Positions 1 to 8,056 of a stretch of DNA of 64,000 bases are shown here, one piece after another. The translations under genes were made by a program, and so were the position numbers. Each line of letters begins with the position of its first letter. Position 1 is the first letter of the stretch. The notes under the pieces were generated by a model. The model was not told the DNA's origin, searched no databases, and saw only the letters and a list, made by a program, of their open reading frames with translations. The stretch comes from Streptomyces panaciradicis (lineage in GTDB: Bacteria; Actinomycetota; Actinomycetes; Streptomycetales; Streptomycetaceae): NCBI RefSeq assembly GCF_023516615.1, contig NZ_JAMGBF010000078.1:24975-88974 (forward strand), read 5' to 3'.

Positions 1-460
1 CGGTCGGGTTCGGGTTGTGCTCCAGCATCTCGTCGGCGGCGACCAGCAGGCCGGGGGTGCAGAAGCCGCACTGGACGGCGCCGGCGTCGATGAACGCCTG
101 CTGGATGGGGGCCAGTTCGGTGCCCTCGCCGGTCTGCGAGTCGGTGCCCCGGGCCTGCCAGCCCTTGGCCTCGTCCAGCGAGGTGCCGCAGGAGGTGCCG
201 CACGACCGTGCCTTGGCGTAGTCCGCGAGTCCCTCGACGGTCACGACGTCCCGGCCCTCGACCTGCCCGGCCGCGACCAGGCACGAGCACACGGGCACGC
301 CGTCCAGGCGGACCGTGCAGGAGCCGCACTCGCCCTGCTCGCAGGCGTTCTTGGAACCGGGAAGACCCAGGCGCTCGCGCAGCACGTACAGCAGGGACTC
401 GCCCTCCCAGACGTCGTCGGCCTCCTGCGGACGTCCGTTGACGGTGAAGTTGACCCGCAT
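1..460 (-). CDS. Xanthine dehydrogenase small [2Fe-2S] subunit, 3' end beyond the window
   Basis: This is the iron-sulfur subunit of a molybdenum hydroxylase, most likely xanthine dehydrogenase, which passes electrons from the Mo centre through two [2Fe-2S] clusters to the FAD subunit. The N-terminal plant-type ferredoxin domain carries CEQGECGSC, with cysteines at residues 40, 45, 48 and 60. The second cluster domain begins with CGFC at 131-134, and the rest is cut off by the window edge. Between the two lies an insert of about 30 residues (85-115, with CGTSCGTS). The start ATG shares its A with the TGA stop of the upstream FAD subunit gene (TGATG), so the two are translationally coupled. 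The Mo-binding subunit is expected further left. The nearby PucR-type regulator supports a role in purine catabolism. Confidence 0.9.
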   Translation of the reverse strand, partial: MRVNFTVNGRPQEADDVWEGESLLYVLRERLGLPGSKNACEQGECGSCTVRLDGVPVCSCLVAAGQVEGRDVVTVEGLADYAKARSCGTSCGTSLDEAKGWQARGTDSQTGEGTELAPIQQAFIDAGAVQCGFCTPGLLVAADEMLEHNPNPT

Positions 461-1350
461 CACGCAGCTCCCTCGGTGTGGCGGCGGGCGCCGCGGTACG
501 ACTCCCAGGTCCAGGTCAGCGTGCGGCGGGCCATGACTCCGACCGCGTGGCGGCGGTAGCTCGCGGTGCCGCGGACGTCGTCGATCGGGTTGCAGGCACC
601 GGAGCACAGCTCCGCGAACTGCTTGGCGACCGACGGGGTGATGATCTTTCCGTTGTCCCAGAAACCGCCCTCCTCGAGCGCCGCGTTCAGGAACTCCTCC
701 GCGGCCTTCGCCCGGACGGGGGTGGGGGCGGCCGAGCCGATGCCGGTGCGGACGGTGCGGGTCTCGGGGTGCAGGGCGAGACCGAAGGCGCACACGGCGA
801 TCACCATCGCGTTGCGCGTACCGACCTTGGAGTACTGCTGCGGGCCGTCGGCCTTCTTGATGTGCACGCTCTTGATGAGTTCGTCGGCGGCGAGGGCGTT
901 GCGCTTCACACCGGTGTAGAACGCGTCGATCGGGATCAGGCGGGTGCCGCGCACCGACTCGACCTCGACCTCGGCGCCGGCCGCGAGCAGGGCGGGGTGG
1001 GCGTCGCCGGCCGGGGAGGCGGTGCCGAGGTTGCCGCCGACGCCGCCGCGGTTGCGGATCTGCGGGGAGGCCACGGTGTGCGAGGCGAGGGCGAGGCCCG
1101 GCAGCTCGGCGCGCAGGTTCTCCATGATCTTCGTGTACGGGACGGAGGCCCCGAGACGCACGGTGTCCTCGCCGACCTCCCACTCGGTGAGGTCGGCGAC
1201 GCGGTTCAGGTCGAGCAGGTACTCGGGCCGCCGATGGTCGAAGTTGATCTCGACCATCACATCGGTGCCGCCCGCAATGGGCACAGCGGTGGGGTGCTCG
1301 GCCTTCGCGGCGAGCGCCTCCTCCCAGCTGGCGGGGCGAAGGAAGTCCAT
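460..1350 (-). CDS. Xanthine dehydrogenase FAD-binding subunit
   Basis: This is the FAD-binding subunit of a CO dehydrogenase/xanthine dehydrogenase-type enzyme, 296 residues, which is normal for a stand-alone flavin subunit. The N-terminal FAD_binding_5 region begins MDFLRPASWEEALA, and the flavin-pyrophosphate motif AGGTDVMVEI lies near residue 30. A second motif, GGVGGNLGTASPAGD, sits near residue 107, and a CO_deh_flav_C domain follows. The ATG at 1350 was chosen because the family starts at this sequence and a GAAGAGAG ribosome site precedes it. An in-frame frame open further upstream lacks homology-like sequence. It is first in an operon with the 2Fe-2S subunit and diverges from the PucR-like regulator. 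Confidence 0.92.
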   Translation of the reverse strand: MDFLRPASWEEALAAKAEHPTAVPIAGGTDVMVEINFDHRRPEYLLDLNRVADLTEWEVGEDTVRLGASVPYTKIMENLRAELPGLALASHTVASPQIRNRGGVGGNLGTASPAGDAHPALLAAGAEVEVESVRGTRLIPIDAFYTGVKRNALAADELIKSVHIKKADGPQQYSKVGTRNAMVIAVCAFGLALHPETRTVRTGIGSAAPTPVRAKAAEEFLNAALEEGGFWDNGKIITPSVAKQFAELCSGACNPIDDVRGTASYRRHAVGVMARRTLTWTWESYRGARRHTEGAA

Positions 1351-1695
1351 GACCGGCTCTCTTCTTCGTCTCGTGGGTGGAACGGATTTGAGCCACTTCC
1401 GGTGCGGCGGGACCGGCTCGTTCATATGCAGTTCACGCGGAGTGGGGTCAGTACACAGCTCGGTACTCCATGGGGGTCAGTCACGGAAACCATGAAGGAG
1501 TTGGCTGGCCAGGGCGGGCATCTTGTAGATTCGTATGAACGGAGGCACTCAGTTACCTCCCTGTTTTCCTGTAGAAACGCAGGAGACAGCCCGGCGACCG
1601 AAGGGTGCGGCTACCGCGCCGTCCGGCGGACTTCTCCCTCCGGCCACCCTCTGGATTCATCGTAGATTTCGAGACATAGAACGGCGGCGACGAGA
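1351..1695. promoter_or_regulatory. Divergent promoter region between xanthine dehydrogenase and PucR-type regulator
   Basis: This 345-bp gap separates the two divergent units and must hold both promoters. I see no coding signal. It contains several short AT-richer patches unlike the flanking genes (for example around 1530-1580 and 1655-1680) and a GGAGG...CCTCC pair near 1543-1561, but no operator I can name. Regulation by the neighbouring PucR-type protein is an inference from position. Confidence 0.4.
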
Positions 1696-3369
1696 ATGCG
1701 GCTGCGCGCACTTCTGGACACCGATGCGCTGGGCCTGAGGCTGCTCGGTGGCGAGGACGAGCTGGACCGCACCGTACGGGGCGTCATGACCACCGACCTC
1801 CGGGACCCGAGCCGCTATCTGTCGGGCGGCGAGCTGGTGCTCACGGGGCTGGCCTGGCGGCGCGACGCGGACGACTCGGAGCCGTTCGTACGCCTCCTCG
1901 TGCAGGCCGGCGTGGCCGCCCTGGCGGCCGGTGAGGCGGAGCTCGGGGACGTGCCGGAGGACCTGGTGCTGGCCTGCGCCCGCAACCGGCTGCCGCTGTT
2001 CGCGGTGCACGAGTCGGTGGCGTTCGCGACGATCACCGAGCACGTGGTGCGGCAGGTCAGCGGCGAGCGCGCCGGGGACCTCGCGGCCGTCGTCGACCGG
2101 CACCGCCGGATGATGACCTCCGGTCCGGCCGGCGGCGGCCCGGACGTGGTCCTGGACCTGCTCGGCTCCGACCTGGACCTCAGAGCCTGGGTGCTGTCCC
2201 CCACCGGCCGGCTCATCGCGGGCTCCAAGGCGGCCGGGCCCGCCCTGCCCGCCGAGGTCTGCGCCGAGCTGGCCGCCGAGCACCTCGCCGCCACCCGCAC
2301 CGGCCGCCGCGGACCGCACCGGCTGAGCGCCGGCCAGACGACGTACTCGCTCTTTCCGATCCGCAGCAGCGGACGGTCCCCGCAGGCCGCCCGGGACGTC
2401 CGGGAGACGGTCCTGTCGGACTGGCTGCTGGCCGTCGAGGCGGACGCGGGCGACTGGCCCGCCGAGCGCCTCGACCTGCTGCAGGGCGTCACCCAGCTGA
2501 TCTCCGTCGAGCGGGACCGCCGGGACGCCGCCCGCACGGTCCGGCGCCGTCTCGCCCAGGAGGTCCTGGAGCTGGTCCAGACGGGCGCCGCGCCCGCCGA
2601 GATCGCCGCCCGCCTCAGGGTGGCCGCCCCGGTCCTGCTGCCCGGTCTCGGGGCCGCCCCGCACTGGCAGGTGGTCGTGGCCCGCGTCGAGTGGCAGGAC
2701 GCCGGCATCGAGGCAGGCCCGGTCGCCCAGGCGCTGCTGGAGGAGATCCTCGTCGACCCCCTGGCGACGGGCCCGGAGCCCTCCGACCGGATCGCCGTCG
2801 CGCACACCGGCGAGGAGGCCGTGGCCCTCGTCCCGCTGCCGGCGGTCTCCGCCGAGCACGACGGCTCGGAGACGGGGATCCTCGCCGAGGCGCTCCTGCA
2901 GTCCGTACGGGAGCCGCTGTCGGCCGGCCTCGACGACGACGGGCAGCTCACGCTCGGGGTGAGCGCGGCCGTGCACTCCGCGGAGGGCCTGCGCGGGGCG
3001 CTGGAGGAGGCGCGGCACGCGCGCAGGGTCGCCGCCGCGCGACCGGGGCGGGTGTGCGCGGCGGGCCACCAGGAGCTGGCCTCGCACGTGCTGCTGCTCC
3101 CCTTCGTGCCGGACGACGTGCGGCGCGCGTTCACCGCGCGGCTGCTCGACCCGCTGCGTGACTACGACCGCCGCCACCGCGCCGAGCTGATCCCCACCCT
3201 GGAGGCGTTCCTGGACTGCGACGGCTCCTGGACCCGGTGTGCGACCCGGCTGCACCTGCACGTCAACACGCTGCGCTACCGGGTGGGGCGGATCGAGCAG
3301 TTGACGGGCCGCGACCTGTCCCGGCTGGAGGACAAGCTCGATTTCTTCCTGGCGTTGCGCATGAGCTGA
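1696..3369 (+). CDS. PucR-family transcriptional regulator of purine catabolism
   Basis: The 557-residue protein has the two hallmark parts of the PucR family. An N-terminal PucR domain (roughly 1-125) includes the typical VRGVMTTDLRDPSRYLSGGELVLTG stretch, of which VMTTDLRDP is most diagnostic. A C-terminal PucR-type helix-turn-helix follows, with the signature HVNTLRYRVGRIE near residue 530. PucR proteins activate purine-degradation genes such as xanthine dehydrogenase and uricase in response to purine breakdown products. Here it diverges from two xanthine dehydrogenase subunit genes, which fits that role. The start at 1696 is an ATG after GGCGGCGACGAGA, a weak ribosome site. Confidence 0.9.
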   Translation: MRLRALLDTDALGLRLLGGEDELDRTVRGVMTTDLRDPSRYLSGGELVLTGLAWRRDADDSEPFVRLLVQAGVAALAAGEAELGDVPEDLVLACARNRLPLFAVHESVAFATITEHVVRQVSGERAGDLAAVVDRHRRMMTSGPAGGGPDVVLDLLGSDLDLRAWVLSPTGRLIAGSKAAGPALPAEVCAELAAEHLAATRTGRRGPHRLSAGQTTYSLFPIRSSGRSPQAARDVRETVLSDWLLAVEADAGDWPAERLDLLQGVTQLISVERDRRDAARTVRRRLAQEVLELVQTGAAPAEIAARLRVAAPVLLPGLGAAPHWQVVVARVEWQDAGIEAGPVAQALLEEILVDPLATGPEPSDRIAVAHTGEEAVALVPLPAVSAEHDGSETGILAEALLQSVREPLSAGLDDDGQLTLGVSAAVHSAEGLRGALEEARHARRVAAARPGRVCAAGHQELASHVLLLPFVPDDVRRAFTARLLDPLRDYDRRHRAELIPTLEAFLDCDGSWTRCATRLHLHVNTLRYRVGRIEQLTGRDLSRLEDKLDFFLALRMS

Positions 3370-3521
3370 GAGTCGTCTCCGGGGGCCTCGAATGGCACCA
3401 AGTGCCGCCCGGGTCCCACGACTTTGTGAAATCCTTCACCCAGCCCCTTGGCCGAGCGCCCGGATTCGTGCTGAGATGCGGCCACCAACCAAGGCTCGAT
3501 GGCGTGCTCGGGGAGGGCAAC

Positions 3522-4304
3522 GTGGCGCATACCGCCATGTCTGGTACCGGAACGACCGCAGGTGACGATCCCCTCCAGACCGCGGTATGGCGGCTGCGCT
3601 CACGGGCCTGCTGGGTCGACGCGGCCGCACTGCTGGAGCCGGTCACCGCCGGCTCCGCGCTGCAGAGAGCGGCGCTCCTCGTGGAGAAGTGCCTGTACAC
3701 GGAGCAGGGCTGGGAGGCGGCCGAGGACGCGCTGCGTACGGCGGAGGCCCTCGCCCACACCGACGACGAGCGCGGCGCGGCCGCTTGTGAACGCGGGTAC
3801 TTGGCGTACGCGGCGACGCTGCACTCCGTGCGCGACCGGGCCGACGAGGCGCGGGCCGCGCTCGGGCGGGCGGCGGCGCTGATCGCGCCCGGGGCGGCGG
3901 GGCGGCCGCTGCTGGACTTCCGGCGCGGGCTGATCGCCGAGAACCTGACCGGCTCCCCGCAGGCCGCGCGGGCCGCGTACCGCCGTGCGCACGCCGGCGC
4001 CACCGCCCACTCCGATCCCCTGCTGCTGTCCTTCACCTGGCGCCATCTCGCGGGCCTCGACCTGCGGGAGGGGGAGCTGGCGGAGGCGCGGCACGGGTTC
4101 GCCGAGTCGCTGCGCATCCGCGAGGAGCTGGGCTACCTCGTGGGCACGGCGCCCGCCCTGGTGTCGCTGGCCGACGCGGAGACGGAACCGGAGGCGTCCC
4201 GGCTGCGGGAGGAGGCCCGACGGCTGTTCCGGCTGCTGGGCGGCGTACCGACATGGCTGGCACGGCAGCTGGCGCCCCCGGCACCGGACGCGGCGACGGC
4301 CTGA
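3522..4304 (+). CDS. Hypothetical alpha-helical protein, TPR-like
   Basis: A 260-residue cytoplasmic protein with no signal peptide or membrane segment. It is rich in Ala, Leu, Arg and Glu with regularly spaced aromatic and Ala positions (for example WEAAEDALRTAEALA and EARHGFAESLRI), which suggests tetratricopeptide-like helical repeats, so a protein-binding role is plausible. I do not recognise a named family. The GTG at 3522 is preferred because GGGGAGGG lies about six bases upstream. An ATG at 3537 is a weaker alternative. It stands alone between the PucR-like gene and a palindromic repeat element. Confidence 0.7.
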   Translation: MAHTAMSGTGTTAGDDPLQTAVWRLRSRACWVDAAALLEPVTAGSALQRAALLVEKCLYTEQGWEAAEDALRTAEALAHTDDERGAAACERGYLAYAATLHSVRDRADEARAALGRAAALIAPGAAGRPLLDFRRGLIAENLTGSPQAARAAYRRAHAGATAHSDPLLLSFTWRHLAGLDLREGELAEARHGFAESLRIREELGYLVGTAPALVSLADAETEPEASRLREEARRLFRLLGGVPTWLARQLAPPAPDAATA

Positions 4305-4321
4305 GGCGTGATTTCGTTGGC

Positions 4322-4501
4322 CTAGGGCGTGTGTCGAAAGTCCCGTCGTCCGCCCGAAGGGCGGGCCCCGCGGCGTCTGGTGCGTGCGATCGCAAGGCGC
4401 CGGAGCGCCCTAATAGCGGAGCTATTCGGGCGTTTCGGCAACGCCGCGAGCGCGCGTGCCAGGCGCCGCGGGGCAGGCGGGACTTTCGACACACGCCCTA
4501 G
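4322..4501. repeat. MITE-like element: 24-bp perfect terminal inverted repeats, internally palindromic
   Basis: A 180-bp intergenic element bounded by perfect 24-bp inverted repeats (4322-4345 and 4478-4501) that begin CTAGGGCGTGTGTCGAAAGT. The two ends finish in the self-complementary tetramer CTAG, a possible target duplication. The repeat continues imperfectly inward (GCCCCGCGGCG on the left against CGCCGCGGGGC on the right). Smaller hairpins lie at 4351-4363 and 4407-4431. No transposase ORF is present, so if mobile it would need help from another element. In RNA it would fold as one long hairpin and could end transcription from the upstream gene. Confidence 0.75.
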
Positions 4502-4573
4502 AGGTCACTGAGAGGAAGCTGAGAGGTTGCTGTGCCAGTGTGGCGCGCCCAACCCCCTCATAGGAGCCTCTCG

Positions 4574-5080
4574 ATGAGCCTCGTCAATGGCTTGCCCGCA
4601 CATGTCCTCTTGGTGCACTTCGTCGTCGTCCTCGTGCCACTGACCGCCATCGCGGTCGTGGCGAGCGCCGTGTGGCCCTCCGTCGCGCGCCGCATGGGTG
4701 TGGCCCTGCCGGTGCTCGCGCTGGTCACGCTGGCGAGCGTGCCGCTGACCACGAGCGCCGGCGAGTGGCTGGAGGAGCACGTGGGCAGCGACGCCCTGGT
4801 ACGGCGGCACGCGGAACTCGGCGACGGGCTGCTGCCCTGGGCCCTGGGCCTGTTCGTGCTGGCGGCCGCGGTGTGGTGGACGACCCGGCGGACCTCGTCG
4901 TCCGAGCAGACGGGCAACCGGTCGGCGTCGGTCGTGCGGATCGCGGCGGCGGTGCTGTCGGTCGTCGTGGCGGCCGGGGCGGTCGTGGACGTGTACCGCA
5001 TCGGTGACTCCGGCGCGAAGGCCGCCTGGCACGACGGCTACTCGAAGACCGCCAAGGGATCGGGCGACGGGGACGACTGA
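4574..5080 (+). CDS. DUF2231-like small integral membrane protein
   Basis: A 168-residue membrane protein with about four hydrophobic helices: residues about 8-28, 38-53, 90-108 and 124-142. It opens with the NGLPAHVLLVHFVVVLVPLTA region typical of DUF2231 proteins, which are of unknown function and sometimes linked to haem or redox partners. The C-terminus is polar and acidic. The ATG at 4574 follows AGGAGCC at a normal distance, so the in-frame ATG-like start further upstream is unlikely. It is monocistronic, placed just after the palindromic element and convergent with the GntR gene. Confidence 0.75.
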   Translation: MSLVNGLPAHVLLVHFVVVLVPLTAIAVVASAVWPSVARRMGVALPVLALVTLASVPLTTSAGEWLEEHVGSDALVRRHAELGDGLLPWALGLFVLAAAVWWTTRRTSSSEQTGNRSASVVRIAAAVLSVVVAAGAVVDVYRIGDSGAKAAWHDGYSKTAKGSGDGDD

Positions 5081-5101
5081 CCCCTCGCCTCGCGGACGGG
5101 A

Positions 5102-5137
5102 CGTGCGGGGGCTCCGGTCGGTGGGAACTCCCGCACG
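5102..5137. terminator. Hairpin between convergent genes
   Basis: CGTGCGGG at 5102-5109 pairs with CCCGCACG at 5130-5137 across a 20-base loop. It lies between the convergent DUF2231 and GntR genes with no U-tract. Actinobacterial terminators often lack one, so it could serve both strands. Confidence 0.45.
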
Positions 5138-5149
5138 GCCCACGGCGGT

Positions 5150-5995
5150 TCAGCGCCGGCGGGCCGCTCCCGCGAAGTGCTCGCCCACCAGCGCCCGCAC
5201 CACGTCCAGGTCGCGGGCGATCAGGGCGTCGAGCAGTGCCGCGTGTTCCGCCGCGTCGGCCACCAGGTCGGCGCGGCCGCGCGACGCCGGTGCCCCGACC
5301 AGCGGCCACTGGGCGCGGCGGTGCAGGTCGTCGGCGATGCGGACGAGTTGTTCGTTGCCGGACAGGGCCAGCATCGCCCGGTGGAAGGTGCGGTCCGACT
5401 CACCGTACGTCGCCCGGCAGCCCGAGGACGCGGCGCGGACCGTCGCCTCGGCGAGCGGGCGCAGCTCCGCCCAGCACTCCACCGGGACCGTACGGGCCAG
5501 GCGCAGCATCACCGGCACCTCGATCAGCGCCCGCACCTCGGCCAGCTCGGCCAGTTCCCGGGTGCCGCGCTCCACCACCCGGAAGCCGCGGTTGGGCACC
5601 ACCTCGACCGCGCCGTCCAGCGCGAGCTGCTGCATCGCCTCGCGCACCGGTGTCGCGGAGACGCCGAAGCGCTCGCCCAGGGCCGGCGCCGAGTACACCT
5701 CGCCGGGCCGCAGCTCGCCGGTCACCAGGGCGGTGCGCAGCGCGGAGAGGATCTGGCCCCGTACCGAGGCCCGCTGAACCTGACGCGGTCCGGTGATCGG
5801 CTGCTCACTGTGCGTGTGCTCGCCGCGCGCGCCCCCGCCCGCGGCGATGCCCCGTTCCCGGTCGACGTCGGCCGCGGCCGGCTGCGGCGGCACCCTGGGC
5901 ACGTCCGCGCCGGCCTGCGGGACACCCGTCCGTGCCGAGCCCTGCGCGCTCTGCCTCACGGGTCCTCCTCCGGACGTGTCGGTACTTGGGGTCAT
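5150..5995 (-). CDS. GntR-family (FCD subfamily) transcriptional regulator
   Basis: A 281-residue regulator. An unusually long, disordered Gly/Ala/Pro-rich N-terminal extension (about 1-70) precedes the winged helix (about 78-140, with the characteristic GVSATPVREAMQQLALDGAVEV), followed by an FCD ligand-binding domain. FCD regulators usually sense organic acids or amino acids and repress transporter or catabolic genes. The extension is longer than in most family members, so an internal start remains possible. It is not in an obvious operon, and its target is not evident from the neighbours. Confidence 0.88.
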   Translation of the reverse strand: MTPSTDTSGGGPVRQSAQGSARTGVPQAGADVPRVPPQPAAADVDRERGIAAGGGARGEHTHSEQPITGPRQVQRASVRGQILSALRTALVTGELRPGEVYSAPALGERFGVSATPVREAMQQLALDGAVEVVPNRGFRVVERGTRELAELAEVRALIEVPVMLRLARTVPVECWAELRPLAEATVRAASSGCRATYGESDRTFHRAMLALSGNEQLVRIADDLHRRAQWPLVGAPASRGRADLVADAAEHAALLDALIARDLDVVRALVGEHFAGAARRR

Positions 5996-6072
5996 TACGG
6001 CGGGTTGTTACTCGTCCGTCAAGCACCATAAGCGCACAAGCCGTCAGTTCAAATCCCGACCATCCCGAATCA

Positions 6073-6090
6073 GGCAAGGCTTACCTTGCC
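6073..6090. promoter_or_regulatory. Perfect inverted repeat GGCAAGG-CTTA-CCTTGCC
   Basis: Seven-base arms separated by four bases, about 80 bp upstream of the GntR start. The central AGGCTTACCT resembles the core of actinobacterial iron boxes, which bind DtxR/DmdR-type repressors, but the outer bases do not match the usual TTAGG ends. It could equally be an operator for the adjacent GntR regulator. The assignment is tentative. Confidence 0.35.
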
Positions 6091-6435
6091 ATCCATTCCG
6101 GTCGGGAGAGGCACCATCCCGCGAGAGGCGCCGGGTCACCTGGCGCTCACCGGGCGGCCAAGCCGTCGGGAGCGGACGCCAGTTGGGACCCCCGGAGGCG
6201 CAACCTCCGCGCCGGTCCCGTAAGATCACCGCAACGAGACCGCCCCTTCGGTTACAGGTACTTCACAACTTCCTCACTTGGCGCAGGAACTTCCCGAAGA
6301 ACCATCCGTACGGGTAGTCTTATTCGAACTCAACTCCCGCCCCTCAAGCGGCAGTTCGAGCAGAACGCCGCCCTGGGCATCCCCTTGCACCTCCTTGGCG
6401 GCCTCTTGCCCCGAAACCCCCTGAGGGCCGGTGGG

Positions 6436-6473
6436 ATTGGGCCACTATGGCGGGCGTTACGCCCTATCCCAAT
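6436..6473 (+). promoter_or_regulatory. Nested stem in the leader of the DUF2637 gene
   Basis: ATTGGG (6436-6441) pairs with CCCAAT (6468-6473), and inside it GGGCG-TTA-CGCCC (6452-6464) forms a second stem. The structure ends three bases before the AAGGGA ribosome site of the gene starting at 6489. It could affect translation initiation or be a protein-binding palindrome. Confidence 0.35.
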
Positions 6474-6488
6474 GCAAGGGACCCCTAG

Positions 6489-7520
6489 ATGAGACTGACC
6501 GACATATCGCTGAACTGGCTGCTTCCGGGCGCCGTACTGCTCCTGGGCATGCTGGCGGCGGTGGCGGTGCTCGCGCGCAGCAAGCGGTCCGGCGGGGAGC
6601 ACGCGAAGGACGACTCGTGGGAGCGCAGTGAGGAGCGCCGCAGGCGCAAGGAGGCTCTGTACGCCACCGCCTCCTACGTGCTGCTGTTCTGCTGTGCGGC
6701 GGTCGCCGCCGCGCTCTCCTTCCACGGCCTGGTCGGCTTCGGCCAGCAGAACCTCGGCCTCACCGACGGCTGGGAGTACCTGGTGCCGTTCGGTCTGGAC
6801 GGCGCGGCCATGTTCTGTTCCGTGCTCGCGGTGCGCGAGGCCAGCCACGGTGACGCGGCCCTCGGCTCCCGGATACTGGTGTGGACGTTCGCGGGCGCCG
6901 CGGCCTGGTTCAACTGGGTGCACGCGCCCAGGGGCATCGACCACGCGGGCGCGCCGCAGTTCTTCTCCGGCATGTCCCTGTCGGCGGCCGTCCTGTTCGA
7001 CCGCGCACTGAAGCAGACCCGCCGTGCCGCCCTGCGCGAGCAGGGCCTGGTGCCGCGTCCGCTGCCGCAGATCCGTATCGTCCGCTGGCTCCGGGCTCCC
7101 CGTGAGACCTACAGGGCCTGGTCGCTCATGCTCCTGGAGGGTGTGCGCAGCCTGGACGAGGCGGTCGAGGAGGTCCGCGAGGACAAGCGGCAGAAGGAGG
7201 AGAACCGGCTGCGCCGCCGCGAGGCGGACCGCCTGGAGCGCGCCCAGCTCAAGGCGATCAGCCGCGGCCACCGCGGGTTCGTCGGCCGTGGCCGGCCCGA
7301 GCCGCAGGCCCTGGAGCGGGCCTCCGCCCAGGCCACCGCGGAGCCTGCCATATCGGCGCCGGAGCTGCCCGTACGCCAGCGTCCCTCGTTGCAGCCCGTC
7401 CGCAAGGGCGGTTCTGACCCGGTGACCGTCGACCTCACCGCGGAGGACGACACAATGGCCCTGCCGCGCCTCGACTCCCTGGAGCGCAAGCTCAAGGACC
7501 TCGAGCAGCAGTTCGGCTAG
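6489..7520 (+). CDS. DUF2637 membrane protein with long cytoplasmic tail
   Basis: A 343-residue DUF2637 protein, a family common in Streptomyces chromosomes and conjugative plasmids (related to Spd-type spread proteins). Four hydrophobic segments lie at about 9-30, 56-78, 92-115 and 120-155, including a conserved GLDGAAMFCSVLAVREASHG stretch. The tail is charged and coiled-coil-like (about 215-265, rich in Arg and Glu) and ends in a short leucine-spaced helix. The ATG follows AAGGGA. Function is unknown. Plasmid relatives help mycelial spread of DNA, but nothing here shows that role. It converges on an ATP-binding protein gene across a strong terminator. Confidence 0.8.
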   Translation: MRLTDISLNWLLPGAVLLLGMLAAVAVLARSKRSGGEHAKDDSWERSEERRRRKEALYATASYVLLFCCAAVAAALSFHGLVGFGQQNLGLTDGWEYLVPFGLDGAAMFCSVLAVREASHGDAALGSRILVWTFAGAAAWFNWVHAPRGIDHAGAPQFFSGMSLSAAVLFDRALKQTRRAALREQGLVPRPLPQIRIVRWLRAPRETYRAWSLMLLEGVRSLDEAVEEVREDKRQKEENRLRRREADRLERAQLKAISRGHRGFVGRGRPEPQALERASAQATAEPAISAPELPVRQRPSLQPVRKGGSDPVTVDLTAEDDTMALPRLDSLERKLKDLEQQFG

Positions 7521-7533
7521 AGACGGCCGTCAT

Positions 7534-7571
7534 GGGGAGGGGGCGTGGCCTGCGGGCCACGCCCCCTCCCC
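7534..7571. terminator. Strong bidirectional terminator hairpin
   Basis: A perfect 17-bp stem (7534-7550 with 7555-7571) closed by the tetraloop TGCG. It sits between the convergent DUF2637 and ATP-binding protein genes, starting 14 bp after the first stop and ending 3 bp before the stop of the second. Confidence 0.85.
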
Positions 7572-7573
7572 GT

Positions 7574-8056
7574 TCACGCGGCCTCCGCGCCGAGTTCGAA
7601 CCACACGGCCTTGCCCACCCCGTGCGCCCGCACCCCCCACGCGTCCGCCAGTGACTGCACCAGGACCAGGCCCCTGCCGTGCGTACCCTCGTCGGCCACC
7701 GGCACCCGCAGCCGCGGCCTGCGGGCCACGAAGTCCCGCACCTCCACCCGCAGTCCGTGGGAACCCACGGTCGCGGTGAGTACCGCGTCCCGGTCGGTGT
7801 GGATGAGTGCGTTGGTGACGAGTTCGCTGGTGAGCAGCTCCGCTATCTCCGACCGTCCGGGCCTGCCCCAGTGCCGCAACAGCTCGCGCAGTGCCCTGCG
7901 CGCCTCGGGTACCGCCTTCAGGTCCGCCCGTCCGAGTCTCTGCCGTAGCTGCGATGGCTGGTCCGGTGCCGGGACGCCGTCCGCCCTTTCCTCCACCGTC
8001 TGAGCCGAGGAGGCCCCGATCGCCATGGGACCGCCCCCTCGTGCCTGCCTCTTCAT
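7574..8056 (-). CDS. RsbW-like ATP-binding protein (HATPase_c domain)
   Basis: A 160-residue single-domain GHKL ATPase of the type abundant in Streptomyces. The N-box ELVTNALIHT is near residue 81, the G1-like EVRDF near 107, and the glycine-rich G2 loop GRGLVLVQSLAD near 129. Proteins of this size act as anti-sigma-factor kinases or as partners of regulatory phosphatases. No anti-anti-sigma gene is adjacent, so its partner is unknown. The start could be 8056 or the methionine at 8026, since GC-rich purines precede both. Confidence 0.82.
   Translation of the reverse strand: MKRQARGGGPMAIGASSAQTVEERADGVPAPDQPSQLRQRLGRADLKAVPEARRALRELLRHWGRPGRSEIAELLTSELVTNALIHTDRDAVLTATVGSHGLRVEVRDFVARRPRLRVPVADEGTHGRGLVLVQSLADAWGVRAHGVGKAVWFELGAEAA

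Larger units (their letters stand above)
5996..6488. promoter_or_regulatory. Intergenic region between divergent GntR and DUF2637 genes
   Basis: A gene-free 493-bp region. It contains a perfect 7-4-7 inverted repeat (6073-6090) and, in the leader of the DUF2637 gene, a nested stem (6436-6473). Patches such as 6240-6345 are AT-richer than their surroundings, as expected of promoters. I see no RNA gene or conserved ORF. Confidence 0.4.

Noticed and set aside
6041..6060. TTCAAATCCCGAC, resembling the T-arm of a tRNA
   Set aside because: No matching acceptor stem, anticodon arm or D-arm can be built around it, and it lies in a promoter region.
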